Below are positions 18,445-26,947 of a DNA stretch of 64,000 nucleotides, piece after piece. The notes beneath the pieces were generated by a model. The model did no database searches, had not been told where the DNA came from, and saw nothing but the letters and a program-made list of their open reading frames with translations. The position numbers and the translations under genes were made by a program. Source of the DNA: Sinorhizobium fredii NGR234 (GTDB taxonomy: Bacteria > Pseudomonadota > Alphaproteobacteria > Rhizobiales > Rhizobiaceae); contig NC_012586.1 of the NCBI RefSeq assembly GCF_000018545.1, forward strand, positions 1,178,001 through 1,242,000, in the 5' to 3' direction. Within the stretch, counting starts at the first letter, position 1, and each line of letters begins with the position of its first letter.

Positions 18445-19261
18445 CCTGATGGTCGCGGGCCGCAAAGGCGCCCGCGAAGAAAGCCTGTACTTCCTGCTCC
18501 ATCGCGGCAAGTGCAGCATCGTTACGCGAGGGGTCGTGGTGGAACATGGCAAGGCGCGGAATGCCGGCGGCCATCGCCAGGCGCGAGCCGTGTATCCCGG
18601 TCGAGTGGCCGTAGCCGCGATAGGCCGCCATCTCCGACTCGAGGTAGGTGCAGTCGTAAACCATGAGATCGGCGCCGGCGATGAAATCGAGCAGTTCAGG
18701 ATCGAGGATGCCCGGCTCGTGCTCGTGGTCATAGATGAGAGCGACGGCACGCCCGCCCCAGTCGACCCTGTAACCGACGCAACCGCCCGGGTGGACAAGG
18801 CTCATCGTGCGGACCGTAACGTCCTTGCGAGGCGAAAGCGTTTCACCCGGCCGGAAATCCACCGTGTCGAGGCTTGCCTGACAGATGCCCGGGCCGACCG
18901 GAAACCATGGTGGCCGCATGAACTCGTTGATCATCTCCGCCGTCGACATCTTGCCGTGCAGATGGCCGGACCAGAAACGCACCGCCGAACTGCAGCGGTA
19001 GATCGGCTTGAAATAGGGCAGCCCAATGATGTGATCGTAATGGGTGTGGGTGAAGAAGACGTCGAATTCGGAGACGCCCTCGGACATCAGCGACAAACCG
19101 GCCTCGCGCAATCCCGAGCCGGCGTCGAAGATCAGCACCTCCGCACCGCAACGGACTTCGATGCAGGGCGTGTTGCCTCCATAGCGCAGGAACTGCTCAC
19201 CGGACACCGGTAAACTGCCCCTTACACCCCAAAACTTCACTCGAAAAGTGTCGTCCTGCAT
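18431..19261 (-). CDS. MBL-fold metallo-hydrolase
   Basis: The 276-residue product begins with VKFWGVRGSLPVSG and YGGNTPCIEVRCG, then VLIFDAGSGLREAG and FFTHTHYDHIIGLPYF (residues 64-85), the H-x-H-x-D-H metal motif of metallo-beta-lactamase-fold hydrolases. Further ligand blocks are LVHPGGCVGYRV, IYDHEHEPG and ADLMVYDCTY, and a late FHHDPSRND. The arrangement resembles phosphodiesterase-like or RNase Z/PhnP-like members. Neighbouring nucleotidyl-cyclase-like genes make a cyclic-nucleotide phosphodiesterase role conceivable, but this is only inference. The gene is on the minus strand, alone, and convergent with the deacetylase. Confidence 0.8.
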   Translation of the reverse strand: MQDDTFRVKFWGVRGSLPVSGEQFLRYGGNTPCIEVRCGAEVLIFDAGSGLREAGLSLMSEGVSEFDVFFTHTHYDHIIGLPYFKPIYRCSSAVRFWSGHLHGKMSTAEMINEFMRPPWFPVGPGICQASLDTVDFRPGETLSPRKDVTVRTMSLVHPGGCVGYRVDWGGRAVALIYDHEHEPGILDPELLDFIAGADLMVYDCTYLESEMAAYRGYGHSTGIHGSRLAMAAGIPRLAMFHHDPSRNDAALAAMEQEVQAFFAGAFAARDHQVIDL

Positions 19262-19499
19262 TCCGTTTCGGTTTCATCCTGCCCGCCGCGGACACTTTGC
19301 CCGGGCGCGCTGATTAGACAAGCACAAATCATGAGGGTCCTGCAATGCCATTGGATACGGAATGCTTGTCAGGCGATTTCGGATGCGGTCCTGAATTGAA
19401 AGTTTTATCGTCAGGCCCAAAGGTTGCATCGAGCGATTCAAGGTTGGGAAGTCCCGTTCCAGGCCTGAAAATCGGAGGGCGGCCGACTTTCCACCTTGG

Positions 19500-19596
19500 C
19501 TACAGCGTGCGTCTTTTCAGACGCGTGCTGTAGCACTTTGAATGGCTGCATTCTTTTGTCCTTGAATCGGCTAGGATCTAAGGAAGCATGCAGTAG
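19500..19596 (+). repeat. Rhizobial palindromic intergenic element, copy 1
   Basis: There are two adjacent hairpins. The first is tacagc...gctgta (19501-19532) with an inner gcgtct/agacgc stem. The second runs from ctgcat (19545-19550) to atgcag (19588-19593) and has an inner ccttgaatc/gatctaagg stem. The middle, gtagcactttgaat, recurs in diverged form near 24975 and 38945. The element ends about 15 bases before the DUF3095 start, so it would sit in the leader RNA. I recall this as a common Rhizobiaceae dispersed motif; that needs a genome count. Confidence 0.65.
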
Positions 19597-19610
19597 GGGC
19601 GTAGGCATCC

Positions 19611-20798
19611 ATGGCGCAGCCAGCCGAAATGCAATTTTACGAAAGCCTGCCGCTCTTCGAAGAGTTCGAAGGCGTGGCGGACGAGGCGAACTACCGGCCC
19701 CTTCCCGAGGGTTGGTCGCTGGCCGTTGCCGACATCGTCGATTCGACCGGGGCGATCGCCGAGGGACGATACAAGAGCGTCAACATGGCCGGCGCCAGCG
19801 TGATCTCCGCCCTCATGAATGCGCTGGAGGAAAGAGATCTGCCTTTCGTCTTCGGCGGCGACGGGGCGCTCGCCGCCATACCCGCGGCGCTTGCAGCAAG
19901 GGCGCGCGGGGCTCTCGCCGCCGCAAAGACCTGGGTGGCGGAAGAACTCGGCCTCGAACTCAGGGCCGCGCTCGTTCCGGTCGCCGACATTCGCGCCACG
20001 GGTCTCGACATGCGCGTCGCCCGCTTCAAGGCGAGCGAGGAGGTTTCCTACGCGATGTTCTCGGGCGGCGGCGCAAGCTGGGCGGAAGCCGAGATGAAGG
20101 CGGGGCGCTACCAGATCGACGCTGCGGCGCCGGGGACCAGGCCGGACCTGACCGGTCTCTCCTGCCGCTGGAACCCGATCGTCTCCCAGCACGGCGCCAT
20201 CGTGTCGATCATCGCGATGCCCGGCGCGCGTGGCAACGGGCCGGAGTTTCAGGCCTTGATCGCCGACATCGTGGCGCTCGCCGAAGGCGAGGAGCGAGGC
20301 GGCCACCCCGTTCCGGAGAAAGGGCCCGAGCCTCGTCTTTCGATGCGCGGCATTGCCATGGAGTCCCGTGCCAGGGCATCAGGGGGCAAGCGCCTCCTCG
20401 CCTGGCCCTGGATAGCGGTGCAGAGCGTTTTTCTGTTCGTGTGCTTCAAGATCGGCCTGAATATCGGCAGCTTCGATGTCACGCAGTACAAGCACGATCT
20501 CTCCGAAAATTCCGACTTCCGCAAGTTCGACGACGGCCTGAAGATGACGATCGATGTCGGCGCCGGGCGGCTGAAGCAGATCGAGGCGCGACTGCAGCGC
20601 GGCGCGCAACAGGGCGTTTGCCGCTACGGGCTGCATCGGCAGGATTCCGCGCTGATGACCTGCATCGTGCCGTCTCCCATGAGCCGCGACCACATGCATT
20701 TCATCGACGGGGCCGCCGGCGGCTACGCCATGGCGGCAAAAAACCTCAAGGCGACGCTTGCTGAAGACGGGACCCCGGCACGCGCGGTCACGCCTTGA
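19611..20798 (+). CDS. DUF3095 family, nucleotidyl-cyclase-like protein
   Basis: The 395-residue product matches DUF3095 in character: WSLAVADIVDSTGAIAEGRY near residue 35 and FVFGGDGALAAIPA near residue 79 place two Asp residues where class III nucleotidyl cyclases and GGDEF proteins bind metal. A second domain follows from about residue 220, with one hydrophobic stretch (LAWPWIAVQSVFLFVCFKIG). The family has no proven function that I know of. The gene is downstream of a palindromic element and overlaps the convergent dehydrogenase gene by 11 bases. A true class III cyclase gene lies 1.7 kb away. The start ATG follows a weak GGGGC-type site. Confidence 0.75.
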   Translation: MAQPAEMQFYESLPLFEEFEGVADEANYRPLPEGWSLAVADIVDSTGAIAEGRYKSVNMAGASVISALMNALEERDLPFVFGGDGALAAIPAALAARARGALAAAKTWVAEELGLELRAALVPVADIRATGLDMRVARFKASEEVSYAMFSGGGASWAEAEMKAGRYQIDAAAPGTRPDLTGLSCRWNPIVSQHGAIVSIIAMPGARGNGPEFQALIADIVALAEGEERGGHPVPEKGPEPRLSMRGIAMESRARASGGKRLLAWPWIAVQSVFLFVCFKIGLNIGSFDVTQYKHDLSENSDFRKFDDGLKMTIDVGAGRLKQIEARLQRGAQQGVCRYGLHRQDSALMTCIVPSPMSRDHMHFIDGAAGGYAMAAKNLKATLAEDGTPARAVTP

Positions 20799-22206
20799 GG
20801 ACGTGATCGGCTGCCAGGCCGCGACGCGCGAAGACATTGCGGGTATCGATGATCAGCGGCGCCCAGTCGCGAAGGGCGGCATAATCGATGGCGTCATGGT
20901 CCGTTGCGACGAGCACGGCATCGAAGCTGCGCACCGTCTTTTCGTCGAAGACGACCGACCGGAGACCCTTGAGTGCCATGTGCTCGCGGGTCGAGGGGAT
21001 TTCCTCGACATGCGGATCGTAGAAGGCGGCCTTGCCGCCGCGCTCTTCGATGAGTTCGATCAGCCGAAGCGAGGGGCTTTCGCGAATATCCGGCACGTTC
21101 TTCTTGTAGGCGAGGCCGACGATCAGCACGTTCGAGCGGCTGAGCGCCTTGCCTTGCGTGCGGTCGAGCGCCTCGGCAAGCCGTGTCACCACGTGACGCG
21201 GCATGGCCGAGTTGATCTCGCCCGCCAGTTCGATGAAGCGAGTCGGCAGTTCGTATTCGCGTGACTTCCAGGTCAGGTAGAACGGGTCGATGGGGATGCA
21301 ATGGCCGCCCAGCCCCGGGCCGGGATAGAACGGCATGTAGCCGAACGGCTTCGTCTTTGCGGCGTCGATGACTTCCCAGATATCGATGCCCATCGCCTCG
21401 TAGACGACCTTGAGTTCGTTGACGAGGGCGATATTGACCGCACGGAAGATGTTTTCCGTGAGCTTCACCGCTTCGGCAGTCGCGTTCGACGAGACCGGCA
21501 CGACGGTCTCGACAACCGCGGCGTAGAACCGTTCCATCAGCGCTGCCGCGCGCGGTCCGTCGCCGGCCACGACTTTGGGGATGCTCGCCGTCTCGAAGTT
21601 CCGGTTGCCGGGGTCCTCCCGCTCCGGCGAGAAGCCCAGGAAGAAGTCCTCGCCCGATTTCAGGCCCGTCTCTTCCAGGATGGAGCGGACGATCCCGTCG
21701 GTCGTGCCGGGATAGGTGGTCGATTCGAGAACGACGAGCTGGCCCGGCCGCAGGCTGGCGGCGATCGAGCGGGACGTCTTTTCGACGAAGGAAAGATCGG
21801 GGTCGCGATGCTTGGTGAGCGGCGTCGGTACGCAGATGACGATCACGTCGCAACCGCCGAGTCCGGTAAAGTCGGTCGTCGAGTGAAAACGCCCGGCTGC
21901 AGCCTCCCGGGCGAGCGCGTCGTTCGAGACCGCCTCGATATAGGAACGGCCGCCGTCAAGCGCGACAATTTTCGCAGGATCGATGTCGAAACCGATGACC
22001 GGAAAACCTGAGCGCGCAACCGCGATGGCAAGAGGCAGGCCGACATAGCCCAGGCCGATCACACCGATGCTGGCGGTGCGCGCGGAGATCGATTCGAGCA
22101 GCCTGTCGTGATGGGGGGAGGTCAAGATCGTTTCCAATTTTGCTGGCGAACAAGCCGTCTTGCGACGGTTGGCCGCCACGGGTTGGTTCCGTTTTGTTGG
22201 CGACAA
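20788..22206 (-). CDS. UDP-GlcNAc/UDP-sugar 6-dehydrogenase
   Basis: The 472-residue product has the NAD site IGVIGLGYVGLPLAIAVARS (residues 47-66), CVPTPLTKHRDPDLSFV near residue 125, and FYPGPGLGGHCIPIDPFYLT with catalytic Cys303. The spelling of this last block (GPGLGGHCIPIDPFYL) is that of the WbpA/WecC-type dehydrogenases that make UDP-N-acetyl-hexosaminuronic acid, rather than plain UDP-glucose dehydrogenase. It would supply an acidic sugar for the polymer, the kind of bond the nearby lyases cut. The start is uncertain: TTG 22206 has no clear ribosome binding site, and TTG 22137 or 22125 would still keep the whole domain. Confidence 0.88.
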   Translation of the reverse strand: MSPTKRNQPVAANRRKTACSPAKLETILTSPHHDRLLESISARTASIGVIGLGYVGLPLAIAVARSGFPVIGFDIDPAKIVALDGGRSYIEAVSNDALAREAAAGRFHSTTDFTGLGGCDVIVICVPTPLTKHRDPDLSFVEKTSRSIAASLRPGQLVVLESTTYPGTTDGIVRSILEETGLKSGEDFFLGFSPEREDPGNRNFETASIPKVVAGDGPRAAALMERFYAAVVETVVPVSSNATAEAVKLTENIFRAVNIALVNELKVVYEAMGIDIWEVIDAAKTKPFGYMPFYPGPGLGGHCIPIDPFYLTWKSREYELPTRFIELAGEINSAMPRHVVTRLAEALDRTQGKALSRSNVLIVGLAYKKNVPDIRESPSLRLIELIEERGGKAAFYDPHVEEIPSTREHMALKGLRSVVFDEKTVRSFDAVLVATDHDAIDYAALRDWAPLIIDTRNVFARRGLAADHVLKA

Positions 22207-22527
22207 AGCGGCGCCAAGTCAAGCGCGGGCCTATAGCAGCGTCCGCCGATAACCCCGACAATTAGAGGGTGTAATCGGAGGGGCCATTCCGTGTAGCATT
22301 CACCTGCGATTAAAAATTGCGAGCGTCTCTGGAAATCGGGCTCGGCGGTGAATATCTGCAAGACATAACGTGGCGATCCGATCGCTGCGGGCGGCCGCCG
22401 TCAGATGCGGCCGGAGCCTTTCATTACTGACGGGTGCCACAGCCAAATGCTGCCGGGGCAGGCGAGTTCGTCGCCAGTTTCCACCGGGGCCGGCGGCATT
22501 CGCCATTGCGACAAATGAGGATGTGGA
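22207..22527. other. Divergent intergenic region
   Basis: About 320 bases between the divergently transcribed sugar dehydrogenase and nucleotidyl cyclase genes. It has an AT-rich patch near 22300-22320 (gcgattaaaaattgcgag) that could hold promoter elements for either side, but no pair is convincing. The cyclase gene has gaggatgtgga just before its ATG. No RNA gene or repeat is evident. Confidence 0.4.
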
Positions 22528-23874
22528 ATGAGTGCGATCAACGACAGCGTTTCCGAAATCCTCCTGGACAAGGTCGCGGATTGGCTGATGCGGACGTCGC
22601 TGAGCGACGAATCGCTCGAGACGATCGTGCGCGGTTTCTGCGAGCGCCTGGCGGCGGCCGGCCTGCCGCTCATGCGCGTCCATCTGTCCTTTTCGATGCT
22701 TCATCCGCTTTACGACGCGCTCGGCTTCACCTGGTGGCGCGGCCGCGGCGTCGAGGTGAGCGGCCTTCGCCACGAGGAACTGGCGCTCAATCCCGATCGG
22801 TTCCTCAAGAGCCCCTATTATTATCTGCTCAGCAACAACCTCGACCATGTGCGGCGGCGCATCGATCCGGCTCAGCCTTCGGAGTTTCCGATCTTCGATG
22901 AACTCAAGGAGCAGGGGGCGACCGACTACATCGCCTTCATGCAGCCGCTCGGCGCCGTTTCCGAGCATGGCATGGTCGGCTCCTGGACGACCGACCGTCA
23001 CGGCGGCTTCAGCGACGACATGATTGCCGCCCTGCTGAGGCTGCAGAACCATCTGGCGATTGCCGCCAAAGTCGCCGTGCTCGGCAAACTCGCCGACAAC
23101 ATGTTGACCACTTATCTCGGGGCCAACGCCGGGCGGCGGGTGCTGAGCGGCCAGGTCCGCCGCGGTGACGGCGAGACGGTTCGCGCCGTCCTGGTCATGG
23201 CCGACATGCGCGACTCGACCGTTCTTGCGGAGAAGGAGGGCCGGCAGGCCTATATCGAAACGCTGAACGGCTTCTTCGACGCGATCGCAACGCCTTTCAA
23301 CCGCCATGGCGGGCAGATCCTGAGCTTCGTTGGCGATGGGTTCATCGCCGTCTATCCCTGCGGCCGGCACAAGGAACCCTCGGAGCTGGCGAGCCGCGAA
23401 GCCTTCGCCGCCGTCGGCACGGCGCGCGCCCGCGTTGCGGCTCTCAACGCCGAGCGGAAAAGGCAGGGTCGCGAACCGATCGGCTACGGTGTCGGCCTGC
23501 ATGTCGGCAACGTCATGTTCGGCAATGTCGGACTGCGGGACCGGCTGACCTTTTCGGTTTTCGGTTCGGCCGTCAACGAGGTCCAGCGGCTGCAGAACCT
23601 GACGAAGAAATACGGCCACAACGTCGTCGCGAGCGAGGCCTTCGTCAATTATTGCGGCGGCGATTGGCTGACGCTCGGGCAGGAGACGCTGCGCGGCGTA
23701 CGCCAGAAGTTCACCGTGCTCTATCCGAAGGATGCTGCCCTTGCCGCCATTGCACAGGAACGCGACGATCAGGCGGAGGATGGACTTTCCGAAGCGGAGC
23801 ATGTCATGCTGCTTTATCGCAACAAGATCGGGCCGCCGGGGCCGCGCGGCCTGATCGACAAGATGCTCCAATGA
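22528..23874 (+). CDS. Class III adenylate/guanylate cyclase
   Basis: The 448-residue product has an N-terminal sensory region (about 200 residues, GAF-like in position) and a C-terminal class III cyclase domain. Metal-binding Asp residues are in VLVMADMRDST (residues 225-235) and ILSFVGDGFIAVYP. The transition-state Asn and Arg are present in GSAVNEVQRLQ near residue 350. The usual purine-selecting Lys and Asp are not at their standard positions (ILSFVGD instead of K-x-x-G-D; G-S-A-V-N instead of G-D-A-V-N), so the product could be cAMP, cGMP or something else. The lyase gene follows eight bases later, suggesting one transcript. Confidence 0.85.
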   Translation: MSAINDSVSEILLDKVADWLMRTSLSDESLETIVRGFCERLAAAGLPLMRVHLSFSMLHPLYDALGFTWWRGRGVEVSGLRHEELALNPDRFLKSPYYYLLSNNLDHVRRRIDPAQPSEFPIFDELKEQGATDYIAFMQPLGAVSEHGMVGSWTTDRHGGFSDDMIAALLRLQNHLAIAAKVAVLGKLADNMLTTYLGANAGRRVLSGQVRRGDGETVRAVLVMADMRDSTVLAEKEGRQAYIETLNGFFDAIATPFNRHGGQILSFVGDGFIAVYPCGRHKEPSELASREAFAAVGTARARVAALNAERKRQGREPIGYGVGLHVGNVMFGNVGLRDRLTFSVFGSAVNEVQRLQNLTKKYGHNVVASEAFVNYCGGDWLTLGQETLRGVRQKFTVLYPKDAALAAIAQERDDQAEDGLSEAEHVMLLYRNKIGPPGPRGLIDKMLQ

Positions 23875-23881
23875 GGGATCC

Positions 23882-24850
23882 ATGTTTCGCGTAACTTTGC
23901 TGGCCGCCGCTCTTCTCGTACCGAGCATCGCAAATGCTCAAGCATTGCAGCAACAACCGCCTCTCGAGCAGAAACTGACCGACGGTTTCGAGGGCAAGGA
24001 TTTTGCCCCTGAAGGCGGCCTCTATTACCGCGAGAATTTCGAGCAGAGCGCCGGCACCGTCGAGTTCCAGAGTGCGGTCAAACGTTCGGGCAATGGCGGG
24101 CTGAAACTCAGCGTCGTACCGCATTGCCCGACCCTGGACGACGGCTGCAGCGAGCGCGCGGAAATCTGGGAAAAGACGGCCCTTCGCGTCCCCTATGACC
24201 AGGGTGTCTGGTACGGTTTTGCGGTCAAGTTCGAAGATCCCATTCCAAGCGGCGACCATCGCTACCTGATCGCCCAATGGAAGCGCGAGATCGTTCCCGG
24301 TGCCGATGGCGACTTCAGCCCCTTCCTGGCGCTGCGCATGGATCTCGGCAAGCTCTTCGCCACGGTCGAGACCAATTATCAGCAGCCGGTTTCCACCGGG
24401 CCGGAGGGCACACCGGCCCATTGCGGTCCGGGCGAAGTGCCGGCCTGGGCGCGGCCCGATTTCAATCAGGTGCGCATCCTTGTAGCCGCAGATCCGAACT
24501 GGAAGGCCGAGGACGGCAACCTTTTCAATTCCTGCACGAAAGCGGTGACGGTCACCAATCACGGCAATCCGCTCCCGAAGCCCAATTCCGGCTGGATCGA
24601 TTTCGCCATCTTCACCAAGCCCGGGCCTGACGGAACGGGGCACATAGAGCTGTTTGCCAATGGTAAGCCGATCATAACGGTCAAGGGGCATATCGGCCAT
24701 GCCGACAAGGGGCTCGGAGAGAATCAGTATTTCAAGTTCGGCCCCTATCGCGCGGCCGACACGACCGACTGGACGCTCTACTACGACGACTTCCGCCGTT
24801 CGCCGCGCTGTGCCGATGTCCTGACGGACGGTGTTTGCCCGTTTCCCTGA
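23882..24850 (+). CDS. Secreted polysaccharide lyase (heparin-lyase-I-like)
   Basis: The 322-residue product begins with a clear signal peptide (MFRVTLLAAALLVPSIANAQ). The body reads as a beta-jelly-roll polysaccharide lyase: FQSAVKRSGNGGLKLSV, then CSERAEIWE near residue 100, VWYGFAVKFEDPIP, LIAQWKRE, a long lid-like insert with several Cys, then GWIDFAIFTKPGPDGTGHIE and YFKFGPYRA. This order matches the heparin-lyase-like Polysacc_lyase family. It would cut acidic glycans in the periplasm or outside the cell. It follows the cyclase by eight bases and precedes an oligopeptide/oligosaccharide-type importer, so it may generate the imported fragments. Confidence 0.78.
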   Translation: MFRVTLLAAALLVPSIANAQALQQQPPLEQKLTDGFEGKDFAPEGGLYYRENFEQSAGTVEFQSAVKRSGNGGLKLSVVPHCPTLDDGCSERAEIWEKTALRVPYDQGVWYGFAVKFEDPIPSGDHRYLIAQWKREIVPGADGDFSPFLALRMDLGKLFATVETNYQQPVSTGPEGTPAHCGPGEVPAWARPDFNQVRILVAADPNWKAEDGNLFNSCTKAVTVTNHGNPLPKPNSGWIDFAIFTKPGPDGTGHIELFANGKPIITVKGHIGHADKGLGENQYFKFGPYRAADTTDWTLYYDDFRRSPRCADVLTDGVCPFP

Positions 24851-24944
24851 GGTCCCGCGTCGATCCCGCACCCCGCCCCGCCTCCGCCCGGTGGTATGCT
24901 GGACAGCCTGCGGAAGCTAAGCTACTGTTTCGACAGTGGCGTAC

Positions 24945-25026
24945 GCTACAGCGCCGCGGGGCTAAGGTCGCTGTGACACTTGAAATTGCTGCATAATACC
25001 GGCGCCGGACGGCAAGGTATCGTGCA
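24945..25026 (+). repeat. Rhizobial palindromic intergenic element, copy 2 (diverged)
   Basis: It starts gctacagcgccgcg, then tcgctgtgacacttgaaat and tgctgcataat, and ends with an atacc...ggtat stem and cgtgcag. Order and spacing mirror the element at 19500-19596 (ctacagc, gctgta, gcactttgaat, ctgcat, atgcag) although the stems have drifted. A GA-rich ggagggg follows at once, and the ABC ATPase start lies about 28 bases on. Confidence 0.55.
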
Positions 25027-25054
25027 GGAGGGGTAATGAGGGCGGTGTGTTGCA

Positions 25055-26947
25055 ATGACTTCAGGAGCGGACCTGCTAAGGGTTGAGGGTCTGCGGATCA
25101 CATTCTCCGTGCTTGGCGGCGAAGTGGAAGCCGTCCGGGGAGCGAATTTCAGGATTTTGCCGGGCAAGGTGACGGCGCTCGTCGGCGAGTCCGGCTCGGG
25201 CAAGTCGGCGATCAGCCAGGCGGTCATGGGTATCCTGCCAAGCGTCGCCAGGGTGAGTGGCCGGGTTGTCTTCAACGATACCGCGGCCGGGGCAAAGCCG
25301 GTCGATCTGCTGTCGCTTGAGACCGATGGAAGCGAGATCCAGGAGATCCGCGGGGCGCGCATCAGCAAGATCTTCCAGGAGCCGATGACCTCGCTGTCGC
25401 CGCTCCACACGATCGGCAACCAGATTTCCGAAGTGTTGAAGATCCACACGGACGCAGACAAGGCGGAGCGACGGGCGCGAACCGAGGAACTGTTGGGCGA
25501 CGTCGGTTTCGCCAATCCGAAGCGGGCCTATGATATGTACCCCTTCGAACTTTCCGGCGGGATGCGGCAGCGGGCGATGATCGCCATGGCGCTGATCTGC
25601 CGCCCGGCACTGCTGATTGCCGACGAGCCGACGACGGCGCTCGACGTGACCGTGCAGGCGCAAATTCTGCAGTTGCTGCGCGAGCTCCAGTCCAAGCTCA
25701 ACATGGCCATGCTGCTGATCACGCATGACCTCGGGGTCGTCGCCAACATGGCCGACGAAGTCGTCGTCATCTATCACGGCGATATCGTCGAGGCCGGACC
25801 GGTCGACGCGATCTTCCGCAACCCGCAGCATCCTTATCTCAAGGGGCTGATGGCGGCCGTGCCGCATTTCGACATGAAGCCGGGCGAAAGGCTGAAGGCG
25901 CTTCGCGAAGTGCCGGTCAAGGCCGGGACGCTTCTTGGACGGCAAGGAGCCACGAAAGCCACCGGGCCGGACGTGCTCGTCTCGGTCCGCAATTTGTGCA
26001 AGACGTTCTCGACGCGTTCGTCGGGCTGGTTCGGCAGCGGCAGCACGTCGCGTCACCGCGCCGTCGATGACGTCAGCTTCGAGATCCGCCGCGGCGAATG
26101 CCTGGGGCTGGTTGGCGAGAGCGGCTGCGGCAAGACGACCGTCAGCAAGATCCTGATGCGGGCGGTGACGCCGGACGAGGGTTCGGTCACCTTCGACGAC
26201 GGGGAGGGCGCTGTCGACGTCCTGAAGCTCGATGGCGCCGAACTCAAGGCGCTGCGCGCCAAGATCCAGATGGTCTTCCAGGATCCGGTCTCGTCGCTTT
26301 CGCCGCGAATGACGGTCAAGAACATCTTGAGCGAGCCGCTCGAGATCCACGGGCGGGGCAATCCGAAATCGCGGGTCGAGACCGTCCGCTCCCTGTTGCA
26401 GGCGGTCGGCCTCGACCAGCGGTTCATCAATCGCTATCCGCACAGTTTCTCCGGCGGCCAGAGGCAGCGCATCGGCATCGCCCGGGCGCTTGCGCTCGTC
26501 CCGCAGCTGTTGATCTGCGACGAGCCGGTTTCGGCTCTCGACGTCTCCGTCCAGGCCCAGATCCTCAACCTTCTCAAGGATTTGCAGAAGGAACTGGGCC
26601 TGACGATGCTGTTCATCTCGCACAATCTCGCGGTGGTCGATTATATGGCCGACCGGATCGCGGTGATGTGTGCGGGGCGGATTGTCGAACTCGCACCGCG
26701 CGAGGTGCTGATGCGCAATCCGGTTCATCCTTACACGAAATCGCTGCTGGCAGCCGTGCCCTATCCCGATCTGGATCGGAAACTCGATTTCGACTCGCTC
26801 CAGGCGAGCGGCGGCTCGGACCAGCGTCAATGGGGAACGCAATTCTCGGACGGCGGCGAGGAGAACGCTCTCTTTCCGGCCGATCTTGGCGGCGGTCACT
26901 ATGTGCTCGCCAGGAAATCGGCAGATGCAAGGGAGTTACGCTCGTGA
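25055..26947 (+). CDS. Opp/Dpp-type ABC transporter, fused double ATPase
   Basis: The 630-residue product carries two complete ABC domains. The first has [14 protein letters not shown] (Walker A), [12 protein letters not shown] (signature) and [14 protein letters not shown] (Walker B). The second, from about residue 308, has [27 protein letters not shown] and [14 protein letters not shown]. Each is followed by the proline-rich tail ([24 protein letters not shown]) of oligopeptide-type ATPases. Fused pairs like this (YejF style) energise importers of peptides or oligosaccharides. It overlaps the solute-binding gene by four bases (GTGA), starting a four-gene transporter operon. Confidence 0.95.
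   Translation: MTSGADLLRVEGLRITFSVLGGEVEAVRGANFRILPGKVTALVGESGSGKSAISQAVMGILPSVARVSGRVVFNDTAAGAKPVDLLSLETDGSEIQEIRGARISKIFQEPMTSLSPLHTIGNQISEVLKIHTDADKAERRARTEELLGDVGFANPKRAYDMYPFELSGGMRQRAMIAMALICRPALLIADEPTTALDVTVQAQILQLLRELQSKLNMAMLLITHDLGVVANMADEVVVIYHGDIVEAGPVDAIFRNPQHPYLKGLMAAVPHFDMKPGERLKALREVPVKAGTLLGRQGATKATGPDVLVSVRNLCKTFSTRSSGWFGSGSTSRHRAVDDVSFEIRRGECLGLVGESGCGKTTVSKILMRAVTPDEGSVTFDDGEGAVDVLKLDGAELKALRAKIQMVFQDPVSSLSPRMTVKNILSEPLEIHGRGNPKSRVETVRSLLQAVGLDQRFINRYPHSFSGGQRQRIGIARALALVPQLLICDEPVSALDVSVQAQILNLLKDLQKELGLTMLFISHNLAVVDYMADRIAVMCAGRIVELAPREVLMRNPVHPYTKSLLAAVPYPDLDRKLDFDSLQASGGSDQRQWGTQFSDGGEENALFPADLGGGHYVLARKSADARELRS

Noticed and set aside
25076..26899. 607-codon open frame antisense to the double ATPase
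   Set aside because: Same cause; the sense strand has both ABC domains.
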